DNA of 56,825 nt. Source: Methylibium sp. (GTDB lineage Bacteria; Pseudomonadota; Gammaproteobacteria; Burkholderiales; Burkholderiaceae_C). Positions within the stretch are counted from its first letter, which is position 1. Each line of letters begins with the position of its first letter. Of the stretch, positions 1-8,743 are shown piece after piece. The position numbers and the translations under genes are program-made. The stretch spans positions 1 to 56,825 of the forward strand of contig PNNH01000085.1 of the NCBI GenBank assembly GCA_013824165.1. The letters run 5' to 3'. The notes beneath the pieces are model-generated. The model was not told the origin of the DNA. It searched no databases and saw nothing but the letters and a program-made list of their open reading frames with translations.

Positions 1-1
1 T

Positions 2-79
2 TTCGTGCGTGCGGTGGCCGTGCTGCACGGTCTGGTTGTGCGGGAGCTGCCGGATGGGTTGGAGTTGGCGGTCAAGTAG
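2..79 (+). CDS. C-terminal end of a second FecR-like anti-sigma factor (partial)
   Basis: The window opens inside a gene. Frame 2 reads 25 residues to a TAG at 77-79, including AVLHGLVVRE. This closely matches the end of the complete FecR at 2040-3131 (AALHGLVVQE followed by a Leu-Glu-Leu segment), so it is the last strand-helix unit of another FecR protein. FecR proteins are inner-membrane anti-sigma factors that relay a TonB-receptor signal to a FecI sigma factor. The rest of the gene and its partner lie outside the window. Confidence 0.6.
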   Translation, partial: FVRAVAVLHGLVVRELPDGLELAVK

Positions 80-139
80 CGGGCGACTGCAAGCACGCCG
101 GTACGGTCCACCACCACTCGCGAGGGAAACGTCATTGTT

Positions 140-156
140 GACAGCTATACGCTGTC
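140..156. repeat. Perfect 6-bp inverted repeat between converging genes
   Basis: The sequence GACAGC-tatac-GCTGTC forms a perfect 6-bp inverted repeat with a 5-bp spacer. It lies in the 89-bp space between the end of the partial fecR (plus strand) and the end of the luxR-type gene (minus strand). It could be a weak bidirectional terminator or a regulator binding site. No T-run follows on either strand. Confidence 0.35.
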
Positions 157-168
157 GCTGACGATCAC

Positions 169-951
169 CTAGGCGGATTCGAGCAGGCCGTAAGCCGCAG
201 CCCTCTTCGCCGATGCCTTGCGGTTCGAACACTGCAGCCGGACATTAATCCGTTGAAACCGGGAGTTCACGGAGGCGGTGCTCATGCCGGTTCGCGACGA
301 GATCTCCTTGGTTCCGAGACCTTGCCATTCCAAGGTCAACAGATCCAGGTCCTTGTCCTGAAGTCGGGCGTTTTCTCTCAGACGCCTTTGCAGGTAGACG
401 GTGAGCCAGTCATGCAATTCAGCCGCCAGTGATCGGGCGAGCGTACGAACTAGACGCGCCTCCGGCCCTTCAAAGTCCTCGGCGTGCTTGCTACCGAGGC
501 AGAGCATCTCGATCCGGCCGACGCCGCCTGCTGTCGGGATCACCAGGCAGGACCTGAAGCCGTACTGTCGAGCGAGGTCCAGAGACGCGCTGTCGGCCTC
601 GAGGTGGCAGGGCATTTGCTGATCCGTACCTGGCGTGCTGTGCGACCGGGCGAAGCGGAACCAGGGGTGATGAGTCATAGGGCCCTGGCTGTGCTGCGAA
701 TGCGCAAAACCGGGGTGGCAGGCAAAGAGGCTGAAACTGGACGGCTCACGCCCGTCTTCCGGGATTGCTGCAGTGAAGACGCTTGCCGTTGCGCCCAGCG
801 CCGTTGTGGCGTTCATCAGCCTGTCGAGCAGCTGCGGCGGGTCTGGGGCAAGGGGGACCCTGACGATCGCGGCAAGTGCTAGTGCGGCGTAGTCAGGACG
901 ACTTGCCAGCGCTCGAATGGAGGGGCAATGAGCCGGATCGATCAAAGACAT
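169..951 (-). CDS. LuxR-family transcriptional regulator with autoinducer-binding-like domain
   Basis: This 260-aa protein has a central region resembling the LuxR autoinducer-binding domain (RQYGFRSCLVIPT, then GRIEMLCLGS) and a C-terminal helix-turn-helix (GLGTKEISSRTGMSTASVNS, residues about 210-230). The start at 951 is chosen because AAGGGAG lies just upstream and a longer reading would run across the preceding gene. It overlaps the 893-1216 gene by 59 bp on the same strand. It points away from fecI and next to it, so it may regulate the lasso peptide island. No luxI-type synthase is visible, so it would be a solo regulator. The family call is fairly firm; ligand and target are unknown. 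Confidence 0.7.
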   Translation of the reverse strand: MSLIDPAHCPSIRALASRPDYAALALAAIVRVPLAPDPPQLLDRLMNATTALGATASVFTAAIPEDGREPSSFSLFACHPGFAHSQHSQGPMTHHPWFRFARSHSTPGTDQQMPCHLEADSASLDLARQYGFRSCLVIPTAGGVGRIEMLCLGSKHAEDFEGPEARLVRTLARSLAAELHDWLTVYLQRRLRENARLQDKDLDLLTLEWQGLGTKEISSRTGMSTASVNSRFQRINVRLQCSNRKASAKRAAAYGLLESA

Positions 952-1216
952 GGTCGAACTCCCTTTTGATCTGCGCAAAGCGAAGCGGGTCTGTGAATCG
1001 CAGCGGCTCGGTCGCCAGGCATGCGTCGAACGCTTCACGGGTCCCAAACAGGGCCCACCACTCCGAATGCACCTGGCCGTCGACTCGCCGGGTGCGGCCA
1101 GCCGCCACGCCAGATGGAACACTGGTCAGGCTGACCTGCCAGCCTTCGCCGCCCGCTGAGTCATCTGCACAGCCGCGGGAGGCGGCGGTGATGACATCGG
1201 CCGTTCGATTCAACAT
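893..1216 (-). CDS. Small protein of unknown function upstream of the luxR-type gene
   Basis: A 107-aa reading frame is preceded by a clear ribosome site (GGGGAGAAAGCC directly before ATG at 1216). It ends 59 bp inside the LuxR-type gene, so the two are probably co-transcribed. The C-terminal half looks like a folded helical segment (EWWALFGTREAFDACL, then FAQIKREFDHVFD), while the first 40 residues are low in hydrophobic content. There is no signal peptide or membrane segment. I do not recognise a family. A longer frame to 1396 is open but has no supported start. Confidence 0.5.
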   Translation of the reverse strand: MLNRTADVITAASRGCADDSAGGEGWQVSLTSVPSGVAAGRTRRVDGQVHSEWWALFGTREAFDACLATEPLRFTDPLRFAQIKREFDHVFDRSGSLPLHSSAGKSS

Positions 1217-1557
1217 GGCTTTCTCCCCGAAACCCGGGCGCGGGCCCAGCTTCTCTGAAAATTCCTCGACGCGCGTCATGGTGCATGGCTGCCTCAGTTG
1301 CCTCAACCAGACCGGCCGCGAGGTTGCGAACGTTCGGTGAGGCGCGACGAGCTGTGGCAGCTGTTCTTCAATGCGATGCATCAGCTCCGTGATCAACAGC
1401 TTGCCTTCACCAACAGGCTGGATATACGGGCACTAATGTTCGGTCCGTCGCGAGCTAGCGTTATGTGTGGGTGCGCGAGGACGCTCGCCACAGGGGCTCT
1501 GGCGACCTAATATGGCTACTGAGCCGATCTGCGTTCGATTCGCGGCAGTGCAATGCA
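1217..1557. other. Intergenic region before fecI with a palindrome
   Basis: This divergent spacer separates the minus-strand small gene and LuxR unit from the plus-strand fecI operon. It holds a perfect 10-bp palindrome, CGAACGTTCG, at 1327-1336 and a 5-bp inverted repeat (CAACC/GGTTG) just before it. These are candidate operator sites for the LuxR-type regulator, but nothing shows that directly. No convincing -10/-35 pair was recognised. Confidence 0.35.
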
Positions 1558-2043
1558 ATGGTAAGGAACTGGCAAGCCGTTTTTTCTGGTGTGCGGGCCG
1601 CTTTGATGCGGCGTGGTCGCACGCGCCATGACGCTGACGATCTGGTGCAGGAGGCCTGGGTCAAGCTCGCTTGCTACGAGCGCCAACATGCAGTGGCTGA
1701 GCCCGAGGCCTTCTTGATGCGCACCGCCTTGAACCTGTCGATCGACGCCTATCGAACCAGCAAGAACCACGGCGAACAGGAGCTTCTGGAGGAAATGGTA
1801 CTGATCGATACGGCACCGACCGCTGAGGCCATCCTGCTGGGACGTGAGCGTATTGCGCGGCTTAGCGAATGCCTTGCGGGCCTGGACACCAAGACCCGAA
1901 GTATCTTTCTTGCCCACCGGCTGGACGGCCTGAGCTATCTTGAGATCGCGCAGGATCACCGGCTGAGCGTGAGCTCGGTGGAGAAGCACATCGCGAAAGC
2001 CTTGCTGTTGCTCACCCGTTCGATGGAGGGCTGGTGGCCATGA
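1558..2043 (+). CDS. fecI: FecI-type ECF RNA polymerase sigma factor
   Basis: This 161-aa protein has the two sigma domains of extracytoplasmic-function factors: region 2 with DADDLVQEAWVKL near the N-terminus and region 4 with LDGLSYLEIAQDHRLSVSSVEKHI at the C-terminus, typical of the FecI group. The start at 1558 gives the normal short lead before region 2; an upstream ATG at 1465 would add 31 unconserved residues. Its stop overlaps the fecR start (ATGA), so the pair is translationally coupled. With FecR and the STN-containing receptor downstream it forms a cell-surface signalling set. Known FecI factors transcribe the receptor gene beside them, here probably the receptor and isopeptidase. 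Confidence 0.88.
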   Translation: MVRNWQAVFSGVRAALMRRGRTRHDADDLVQEAWVKLACYERQHAVAEPEAFLMRTALNLSIDAYRTSKNHGEQELLEEMVLIDTAPTAEAILLGRERIARLSECLAGLDTKTRSIFLAHRLDGLSYLEIAQDHRLSVSSVEKHIAKALLLLTRSMEGWWP

Positions 2044-3131
2044 ATTCCTTTGGCGAGCAGGTGCCGGGTGAAGGGCTTGCGCATGCTGTGACACCTGAGA
2101 TCGCTGCCGAGGCTGCGGTCTGGATCGCACGCTTGCATGGTCCTGATCGGTCGGCCCTGATGGAGCGCGAGTGCTTGGCCTGGCAGGCGCGCTCTGCTGC
2201 CCATCGTCTGGCGTTCGAGCGTTGCACCGATGTCTGGCAGGACGTGCCGAGGGTGAGGCTGGCGGATGCCTATGCAAGTGCCTCGCTCGGTGATGCGGTC
2301 GCTGGGCCAGCCTTGCACGCGGGTTCGGAGCGAGTACTCCGGCGATTTTTGCCTGTGGCGACCGCTTTGCTGGTCGCGGTGATGGCTGTTTTGATGGCCG
2401 GAACTGGCCTGCCACTTAATCTCTGGCGGGACGCAGAGGTCTATGCCACCCAGGTCGGCGGGCAGCAGTTGGTGCTGCTGGATGATGGCACGCGTGTGTC
2501 TCTGAACACATCCACGAGGGTGAGTATTGAGTTCAAGTCGGATCTGCGGGCGGTGACCCTCGAGTCTGGTGAAGCCCTGTTTGAAGTCGCTAGGGATCCA
2601 AGCCGCCCCTTCGTCGTTCGCGTTGCTGGCAGCGAGGTGCTGGCCTTGGGCACCGTCTTTTCGGTAAGGCTAGGGAGTAGTCGCGAGATTGCTAAGAGTG
2701 ATCTGGCTGTCACGTTGATCGAGGGACAGGTCAGCTTGCGACCCGCCGAGGCTGGCAAAGCACGCGGTGTTGCTCCGGCCACGCCGGTCTTGATGCAAGC
2801 CGGGGAGCGCATCCGCCTGCTTAGTGCAGAGGGCGACTCTGCGGCGCCAGCAACCCTGCAGCTTGACAAACCGCGGATTGAGCCGCTGATGGCCTGGAAG
2901 CGCAGCGAAGCAGTCTTCGAGGACGTGTCCCTGGCAGATGCGGTGGCAGAGATGAACCGCTATCACCGAACTCCGATCGTGTTGAACGGTGACTCCTCTC
3001 TGCCGCAGTTGCGCGTGAGCGGCTTGTACCGAACCGGTGACAGCGCCGGCTTCGCCAAGGCAGTGGCCGCGCTGCATGGACTGGTCGTGCAGGAGCATGC
3101 TGGACGTTTGGAGCTGACGCCTCCCCACTAG
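2040..3131 (+). CDS. fecR: FecR-family anti-sigma factor / transmembrane signal transducer
   Basis: This 363-aa protein has the FecR layout. A cytoplasmic N-terminal domain with WIARLHGPDRSALME and conserved Trp/Arg residues would bind the sigma factor. One membrane segment follows at about residues 100-125 (FLPVATALLVAVMAVLMAGT), then a periplasmic FecR domain (QVGGQQLVLLDDGTRVSLNT) and a C-terminal STN-like tail. ATG at 2040 is preferred over GTG at 2034 because GGAGGG lies 9 bases before it and it overlaps the fecI stop. The C-terminus resembles the partial protein at 2-79. It is expected to hold FecI inactive until the receptor is loaded with substrate. Confidence 0.88.
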   Translation: MNSFGEQVPGEGLAHAVTPEIAAEAAVWIARLHGPDRSALMERECLAWQARSAAHRLAFERCTDVWQDVPRVRLADAYASASLGDAVAGPALHAGSERVLRRFLPVATALLVAVMAVLMAGTGLPLNLWRDAEVYATQVGGQQLVLLDDGTRVSLNTSTRVSIEFKSDLRAVTLESGEALFEVARDPSRPFVVRVAGSEVLALGTVFSVRLGSSREIAKSDLAVTLIEGQVSLRPAEAGKARGVAPATPVLMQAGERIRLLSAEGDSAAPATLQLDKPRIEPLMAWKRSEAVFEDVSLADAVAEMNRYHRTPIVLNGDSSLPQLRVSGLYRTGDSAGFAKAVAALHGLVVQEHAGRLELTPPH

Positions 3132-3209
3132 GGCAAGCCCTGGCGGAATTCCTCTGGACACGCACGTCATCTCGTCATCAGCAACCTGACTACACGAGAG
3201 GGACACGAG

Positions 3210-6200
3210 ATGCTGGACAAGGGATTCAATGGGAGGAGGAGGGGCGCAAGCCATTTTCGGGATGGTGCGGTCGTCGCGCTGCTTGTACTCAGTTGCGGCC
3301 TGGTGGGCGCCTCTGAGTTGGGCGCAACGCCGAGTTTCCGGATCGATCAGCCGTCGCAGCCCTTGGCCGAATCGCTGCGTGCAATCGCTCGGCAAACAGG
3401 GGTGTCAATCGTCTTCGATCCCGGCAAGGTGAGCGGCCGAAAATCGCAGGCCGTCTCAGGGCAGCTGACGGCGTCGCAGGCTATTGCCAAGGCCTTGGAA
3501 GGTTCCGGACTGGCACCGATCGTCATGGGCGACGGTTCGATCGTGGTTCGGCCTGCGGTGGCTCCGGTTGATGCACCCCCACCAGCCGCCTCGGGTGCCG
3601 TGCAGCCAGCGTCCCCGACCGTTCGGGCGCCCGCAGCCGGCGCGCAGCCAGTCCGCTTGGCACAGGCCCCATCGCCAACCCTTAGCGACTCCGGTCCTGG
3701 GGGAGCGTCGGAGATCACTGGCACCACGGCGTGGCTGACGCGTGTCGAGGTCACTGGCTCCCGGCTCAAGCGCATTGATGCGGATGGCCCCACACCCGTC
3801 AATGTCTACACGCGCGCGGACATCGAGCGCAGCGGTCAGCCAACGCTGGAGCGCTTCATCAGCAGTCTGAATGAGACCTCGGTGAGCCCGGGCGAGGGTG
3901 GTTTGGGCCAGACGACGGGGCAAGGCTCGGTGCAGCTGCGAGGCTTGCCGCTGGGTTCGACCTTGGTCTTGATCAACGGGCGTCGTGTGCAGGCGGTGGG
4001 CTCATCCTCAGGCAACTACTTCAACCTGAACCTGATCCCGATGGCTGCGGTGGAGCGTGTGGAAATCGTGCCCGTCGGCTCGTCGGCGGTTTACGGGGGC
4101 GATGCGCTGGCCGGAGTCGTCAACATCATTCTCAAGAAGGCAATCAGCGGCATCGCTCTTGATGCTCGTATCGGCTCTGGCAGCGGCATTGGCGATGGGA
4201 GCCTGTCCATCGGCACCGGCGGCAGTGACACGGCAGGCTCCTTCCTCTTGCTGGCGTCGTTCAACAAGGTGACGCCGCTGGCAATGTCCGAACGGGGCTT
4301 CTTCAAGGATGGCGACTACAGGCGATTTGGCGGTGTTGATGCCAGAACGCGGTCCTGTACGCCGGGCACGGTCAGCAGTGCAAACGGTGCGACTCTTCCG
4401 GGATTGAGCGCGAGCTTTGCTGCCATCCCGGTGCTCGCGCCGGGCCTGCCACTGTCGATCTCCAGCTTCGCGGCGACGGCCGGCCAGGCGAACCTGTGCA
4501 ACTCGATGTCGAATGGCAATGGAATGGCGCTGGTTCATGGCACTGAGAATCTTGCGCTGCATGCTGCAGCTGAGCGCCAACTCAGCGCAAGTTGGTCTGC
4601 GTTCACTGAGGCGACCTTCGCCAAGGACCGGTTGTACGCACAGCAGGCGGGGGCACTGCTCAGCAACGTCTTGGTGCCGGCGAGCAACCCCTACAACCCC
4701 TTCGGCGTGCCAGTGCGAGTCACGACACGGCTCGGCTTGGAGAACGGTGCTGAGGCACTGGCGCGTGACACGGATTTCACACGGCTGCTGCTGGGCTTGC
4801 GTGGCGACGTCGCGTCGGGATGGGAGTTCGAGACTGCCATCTCCACCACCCGCGACGACGGTGGGAGTCGTATGTCGAACACCAGCGCCAACGTCGCAGC
4901 GCGCAATGCTGCTCTGGGCGCTTCGACTGCGGCTGCGGCGCTGAACCCATTCACGACCGGCCAGGCTGCCAGCGAATCGGTACTGAAGTCGATCTGGCCA
5001 GATTCGGTCCGCGACAGTCATGGCCGCAAGGATCAGTTCAGTGCTTTTCTGCGCGGTGCGCTGCTGGATCTTCCAGCGGGCCCCTTGGACCTGATCGCTG
5101 GGGCAGAGACGGCGCGCGATCGTTACCAGACGGCCAACCCCGGGGTCTTTGAGATCGCTGGCAGCCGGTCGAGCAGCGCAGTGTTCGGCGAGGTTCGAGT
5201 GCCGCTGTTGCGGACTGCCGCGGGAGCCAGCCCGGGCCAGGAACTGGCAGCCCTTACGCTGGCGGCACGCCGTGACCGATACAGTGACTTTGGGAGCGCA
5301 GACACGTATCAGGCAGGACTGGAGGTCCGCCCGGCTCGGACTGTCTTGCTGCGCGCCTCGACCGCCACGTCATTCAAGCCGCCAACACTGCTTCAGACCC
5401 ATGTTGGCGAAACCCGTCTGACGACCGATGCCTATGGTCTGCTCGATCCCCTGCGCTCGAATGCGCCGGTTGTAGGTGGTGAGGTCTTGCGCGCTACGAA
5501 TCCGAACCTGGACCCTGAGACAGGCCGCGCGTTCTCAATGGGTGCAGTGTGGGAGCCCGAGTCAGCGGCTGGGACGCGGCTTGGCTTGACGGTCTGGCGC
5601 GTGAAGATCGACGGGCTGATCTCCTTGCTGTGGCCACAGACAGCTTTGGACAATGAGGCACTTTTCCCGGGCTTCGTGACACGCTTGCCGGGGGCGGGCG
5701 GACAGCCTGGTCCCGTGGCGAGGGTGCTGTACTCGGAGGTGAACTTCGGTCATGTCGATACAGCAGGCGCGGATATGGAAGTCGCTCACGCCTGGAAGGC
5801 CGCGGGTGCGAAGTGGTCTGCGGGCGCGAGTGCAACCCGGACCGCTCGGCATGAGGTCGTGCTGGCTCCCGGTGCGCCAGTTGAGGACCGTCTGGCCCGG
5901 CGCGCCGTCGACTACTGGTCGCCGAAGTGGAAGGGCCGTGTGTTTGCGAGCGTCGACGAGGGAGCTTGGAGTCTCGGTATTACAAGCCGCTATCTCGGTG
6001 CCTACCTGGACACAGCGCCGAGCAATCGCAAGCTCGGCAATTACTGGGTTCATGATCTGTCGGCCACATTGAACCTGAAGCGTCTGGGATTGGGCCTGTT
6101 GGCTGCCAAGGAGAGCACTCTGTCCTTGGCGATTGCAAATGTCGCCGACCGACTGCCCGAGTACGTCGGCACGTCTCCCTATTACGACGTCACGCAAGGT

Positions 6201-6248
6201 GACTGGCGTGGTCGCTATGTCGGCCTGCGCCTTTCGATGAGCTGGTAG
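3210..6248 (+). CDS. TonB-dependent outer-membrane receptor with STN signalling domain (putative lasso peptide receptor)
   Basis: This 1012-aa protein starts with a signal sequence (residues about 18-40). An STN domain follows (about 45-115, QPLAESLRAIARQTGVSIVF), then a Pro/Ala-rich linker, a plug domain (RVEVTGSRLKRIDADG, then VQLRGLPLGSTLVLINGRRV) and a C-terminal beta-barrel ending in an aromatic residue (LSMSW). The STN domain is what TonB transducers use to contact FecR. The gene follows fecR by 78 bp and precedes the isopeptidase by 89 bp. In astexin and caulosegnin type lasso clusters such receptors import the mature peptide. That role is inferred here from position. Confidence 0.88.
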   Translation: MLDKGFNGRRRGASHFRDGAVVALLVLSCGLVGASELGATPSFRIDQPSQPLAESLRAIARQTGVSIVFDPGKVSGRKSQAVSGQLTASQAIAKALEGSGLAPIVMGDGSIVVRPAVAPVDAPPPAASGAVQPASPTVRAPAAGAQPVRLAQAPSPTLSDSGPGGASEITGTTAWLTRVEVTGSRLKRIDADGPTPVNVYTRADIERSGQPTLERFISSLNETSVSPGEGGLGQTTGQGSVQLRGLPLGSTLVLINGRRVQAVGSSSGNYFNLNLIPMAAVERVEIVPVGSSAVYGGDALAGVVNIILKKAISGIALDARIGSGSGIGDGSLSIGTGGSDTAGSFLLLASFNKVTPLAMSERGFFKDGDYRRFGGVDARTRSCTPGTVSSANGATLPGLSASFAAIPVLAPGLPLSISSFAATAGQANLCNSMSNGNGMALVHGTENLALHAAAERQLSASWSAFTEATFAKDRLYAQQAGALLSNVLVPASNPYNPFGVPVRVTTRLGLENGAEALARDTDFTRLLLGLRGDVASGWEFETAISTTRDDGGSRMSNTSANVAARNAALGASTAAAALNPFTTGQAASESVLKSIWPDSVRDSHGRKDQFSAFLRGALLDLPAGPLDLIAGAETARDRYQTANPGVFEIAGSRSSSAVFGEVRVPLLRTAAGASPGQELAALTLAARRDRYSDFGSADTYQAGLEVRPARTVLLRASTATSFKPPTLLQTHVGETRLTTDAYGLLDPLRSNAPVVGGEVLRATNPNLDPETGRAFSMGAVWEPESAAGTRLGLTVWRVKIDGLISLLWPQTALDNEALFPGFVTRLPGAGGQPGPVARVLYSEVNFGHVDTAGADMEVAHAWKAAGAKWSAGASATRTARHEVVLAPGAPVEDRLARRAVDYWSPKWKGRVFASVDEGAWSLGITSRYLGAYLDTAPSNRKLGNYWVHDLSATLNLKRLGLGLLAAKESTLSLAIANVADRLPEYVGTSPYYDVTQGDWRGRYVGLRLSMSW

Positions 6249-6267
6249 CGCATCGCTCGACTGGCTT

Positions 6268-6283
6268 CGCCGCTACTGCGGCG
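6268..6283 (+). repeat. Small intercistronic hairpin
   Basis: CGCCGC-tact-GCGGCG forms a 6-bp stem with a 4-base loop, 20 bp after the receptor stop and before the isopeptidase start. It lacks a T-run. It may lower expression of the downstream gene or mark an RNA processing point, but could be chance in GC-rich DNA. Confidence 0.25.
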
Positions 6284-6337
6284 CCTCGTACTCCCCTCAA
6301 CACTCTCTGGCTCGGGCTGAGCGTCCGAGATGGATTC

Positions 6338-8734
6338 ATGCGCGCAAAAAATTTGGCATGGTTCTCTGCAAGCCCTGGCCGGCTTGCACTTCTTAACCCG
6401 TTCCAGCTGCTCATGCTCGCCGCGGTGATCGCGGGTTCACCGGCTGAAGCTGCCGTTGGCCCCACTGTCCGGGAGCTGATCGAGTTCACCCGCATCATCC
6501 AACCGGTGCGGCTGGACGATGACACGTTGCAGACCCAGATCTCTCCGGATGGCGAGCAGGCCTTCATCGTCACTCGCAAGGCTGACGTGGCGAGTGACAC
6601 GAATCGTTTTGAGATCCTTCTGCTGGATCTGAGTCAGGAGCACCTCGCAGCGTCACGGGCGAATGATCCGGCCTCCTTGCTCACGATCGAGGCGCGGCAC
6701 GATGAGGATGACGCCAATCCCGCACTGCGCGATGTGCGGTGGATAGGCAACCGAACGCTGGTGTTTCGGGCGAGGATGAATGACGAGCCGTTCCAGGTCT
6801 ACCGGCTCGACGTGCTGACCCGCAGGGTCACACAGATGACCCATGCGCCCTTGGGGCTTGTGGCCTTTGATGTCGCGAGCGATCTGAGCAGGGTGGTCTA
6901 TGTCGCACCCGTTCCCAATCCGGCGATGCAGCCAGGTGCGCGTAGTCTGGTCGTCGGCACCCACTCGTTCTGGAGTGTTCACTTCGGGCAGCACAGCTTC
7001 CGAACGCAACAACGACGCTATCAGTTCTTCGTGGCCGAGGCAGGGGCACGGGCGGCGGTGCGGCCACTGGGCGACTCCTTCGCTGAGAGCAGCGGGGGCT
7101 TCCCCCGCGCAAGCATCTCGCCTGATGGGCGCTGGTTGATCCTGCCGAGGTACGAGCCGGGTCGTCAGGTTGCATGGGGTCTGCAATACCCTCAGATCGC
7201 CGAGGCAACGCGCAAGTATGGGCCGTCGTTGACCCTGGATCCGCTGGGTTACTACTCGCGGCCCATGAGCTATGTGTCCCGGCGCATGGTGGCGTATCGC
7301 CTGGCAGACGGCCAGGAGAGGGCCGTGGTCGATGCGCCGGATGACTCGCTGCAGGACAGCCAGTTGCGCACCGACCGCCTGTGGCAGGACGGCGGGCGGT
7401 CGATTGTGATCGCCGGCACCTATCTGCCACGCAGCGGGTCCAAGGAATTCAATGAGGCGGACATGGGATCGGCATCCCACATCATCGAGTTCTGGCCAGA
7501 CTCTGGGCAATGGAAGCCCATTGCACGGCTTGTGCACCGGTTGAAGGAAGCTTATCCCGTCGCCGGCATGCCGGGTGCCTTCATCGCGTTGGACGGCGAG
7601 CTGCGACGTCGCTTCGAGCGCGATGCTGATGGGAGATGGCGGGAACTCGCCGACGACCTCGCCGCCAGCGCAGCGGGACCAAGCCCTGGCTCGTGGCGCT
7701 TGAGGGTTGAGCAGGCACTGAATCTGCCGCCCGACATCGTGGCGCAGGGGCCGGTCGGCACCACGGTGCGCCTGACCCGTCTGAATCCGCAGTACTCGGC
7801 GTCGTGGGGCACCATGCGGGCGTACAGCTGGAAGGACGTTCAGGGCAGGGCGTGGGATGGCGGGTTGATGGTGCCGTCCGACTTCGTTCCGCACAAGCGC
7901 TATGCGCTGGTGATCCAGCCTTATGGGTTTTCAGCGGCGAGGTTTTACCGCGATGGGGCCAATACCTACGATGGCTTTACAAGCGGATTTGCGGGCCGGG
8001 CCTTTCTGCGCGAGAACATCCTGGTGCTGGCCTTGCCTTGGCGCTCGACGACGGGCGCCCCGACTGATGAGGCAGGCGCGCGCGTAGCCTTCTACGACGG
8101 CGTGCGTAGCGCCATCGATGCCCTTGTTGCCGAAGGGTGGGTGGATCGGGAGCGGGTCGGGATCATGGGTTGGAGCGCGACCGGCGAGCGGGTCCTGAAT
8201 CTGCTGACCTTTAGCGACACGCCGATCCGGGCGGCGACGCTGCTGGATGGCGACGCCAACACGCTGTATTCGATGACGATCACTTATGCGGTGATGGACG
8301 GCATCCAGGCGCGCAAGGAGCGGGCGAATGAGGGAGGCCCGTTTGGAGAGTCAAGGGAGCGCTGGATCCGGAACGACCCCTCGCTCTACACCGACTGCAT
8401 CCGCAGTGCTCTGCGGATTGAAACTTACGGGCCTGAAGTGCACAACAACTGGGACATCTACGCCTTGCTGCGCCGGCAGTACAGGCCTGTCGAGATGATC
8501 ATGATGCCTGGCGGTGCCCATGCATTGGCTCGACCCAGCGAACGCATGATCTCCCTGCAGGGCAATGTCGATTGGTATCGGTTCTGGCTCATGGGCGAGA
8601 AGCGCTCGGTGCCAATCATCCCGACAGAAACGGATGCCAGTCTGAAGGCGCAATACGCGCGTTGGGACGAGATGGCTGCTTTGAAGAAAGCTGTCGATCT
8701 GGAGCCGCGATGCCGACGCAGCACTGGAAGTTGA
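6338..8734 (+). CDS. Lasso peptide isopeptidase, Atxe2-like (S9 prolyl oligopeptidase fold), secreted
   Basis: This 798-aa protein has an N-terminal signal sequence (about residues 18-39, ending AEA), an N-terminal beta-propeller-like half rich in ISPDG repeats, and a C-terminal alpha/beta hydrolase domain. The nucleophile elbow is GWSATG with Ser613, and a late GGAHAL supplies the probable catalytic His728. The acid residue is not obvious (see findings). Proteins of this type opened by AtxE2 cut the isopeptide bond of lasso peptides and always sit beside lasso genes with a TonB receptor and FecI/FecR, exactly as here. It converges on the cyclase gene, leaving 9 bp between stops. A generic S9 peptidase is the alternative, but the context favours an isopeptidase. 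Confidence 0.85.
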   Translation: MRAKNLAWFSASPGRLALLNPFQLLMLAAVIAGSPAEAAVGPTVRELIEFTRIIQPVRLDDDTLQTQISPDGEQAFIVTRKADVASDTNRFEILLLDLSQEHLAASRANDPASLLTIEARHDEDDANPALRDVRWIGNRTLVFRARMNDEPFQVYRLDVLTRRVTQMTHAPLGLVAFDVASDLSRVVYVAPVPNPAMQPGARSLVVGTHSFWSVHFGQHSFRTQQRRYQFFVAEAGARAAVRPLGDSFAESSGGFPRASISPDGRWLILPRYEPGRQVAWGLQYPQIAEATRKYGPSLTLDPLGYYSRPMSYVSRRMVAYRLADGQERAVVDAPDDSLQDSQLRTDRLWQDGGRSIVIAGTYLPRSGSKEFNEADMGSASHIIEFWPDSGQWKPIARLVHRLKEAYPVAGMPGAFIALDGELRRRFERDADGRWRELADDLAASAAGPSPGSWRLRVEQALNLPPDIVAQGPVGTTVRLTRLNPQYSASWGTMRAYSWKDVQGRAWDGGLMVPSDFVPHKRYALVIQPYGFSAARFYRDGANTYDGFTSGFAGRAFLRENILVLALPWRSTTGAPTDEAGARVAFYDGVRSAIDALVAEGWVDRERVGIMGWSATGERVLNLLTFSDTPIRAATLLDGDANTLYSMTITYAVMDGIQARKERANEGGPFGESRERWIRNDPSLYTDCIRSALRIETYGPEVHNNWDIYALLRRQYRPVEMIMMPGGAHALARPSERMISLQGNVDWYRFWLMGEKRSVPIIPTETDASLKAQYARWDEMAALKKAVDLEPRCRRSTGS

Positions 8735-8743
8735 CTTGGTCGC

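Noticed and set aside
893-1396. A longer 167-codon version of the small gene beside luxR
   Set aside because: The ATG at 1216 has a clear ribosome site, whereas the upstream extension has none and would fill the divergent promoter region.
1516-2415. A 299-codon minus-strand frame across fecI and the start of fecR
   Set aside because: It is antisense to two well-supported genes, with Pro/Arg/Ser-rich low-complexity sequence.
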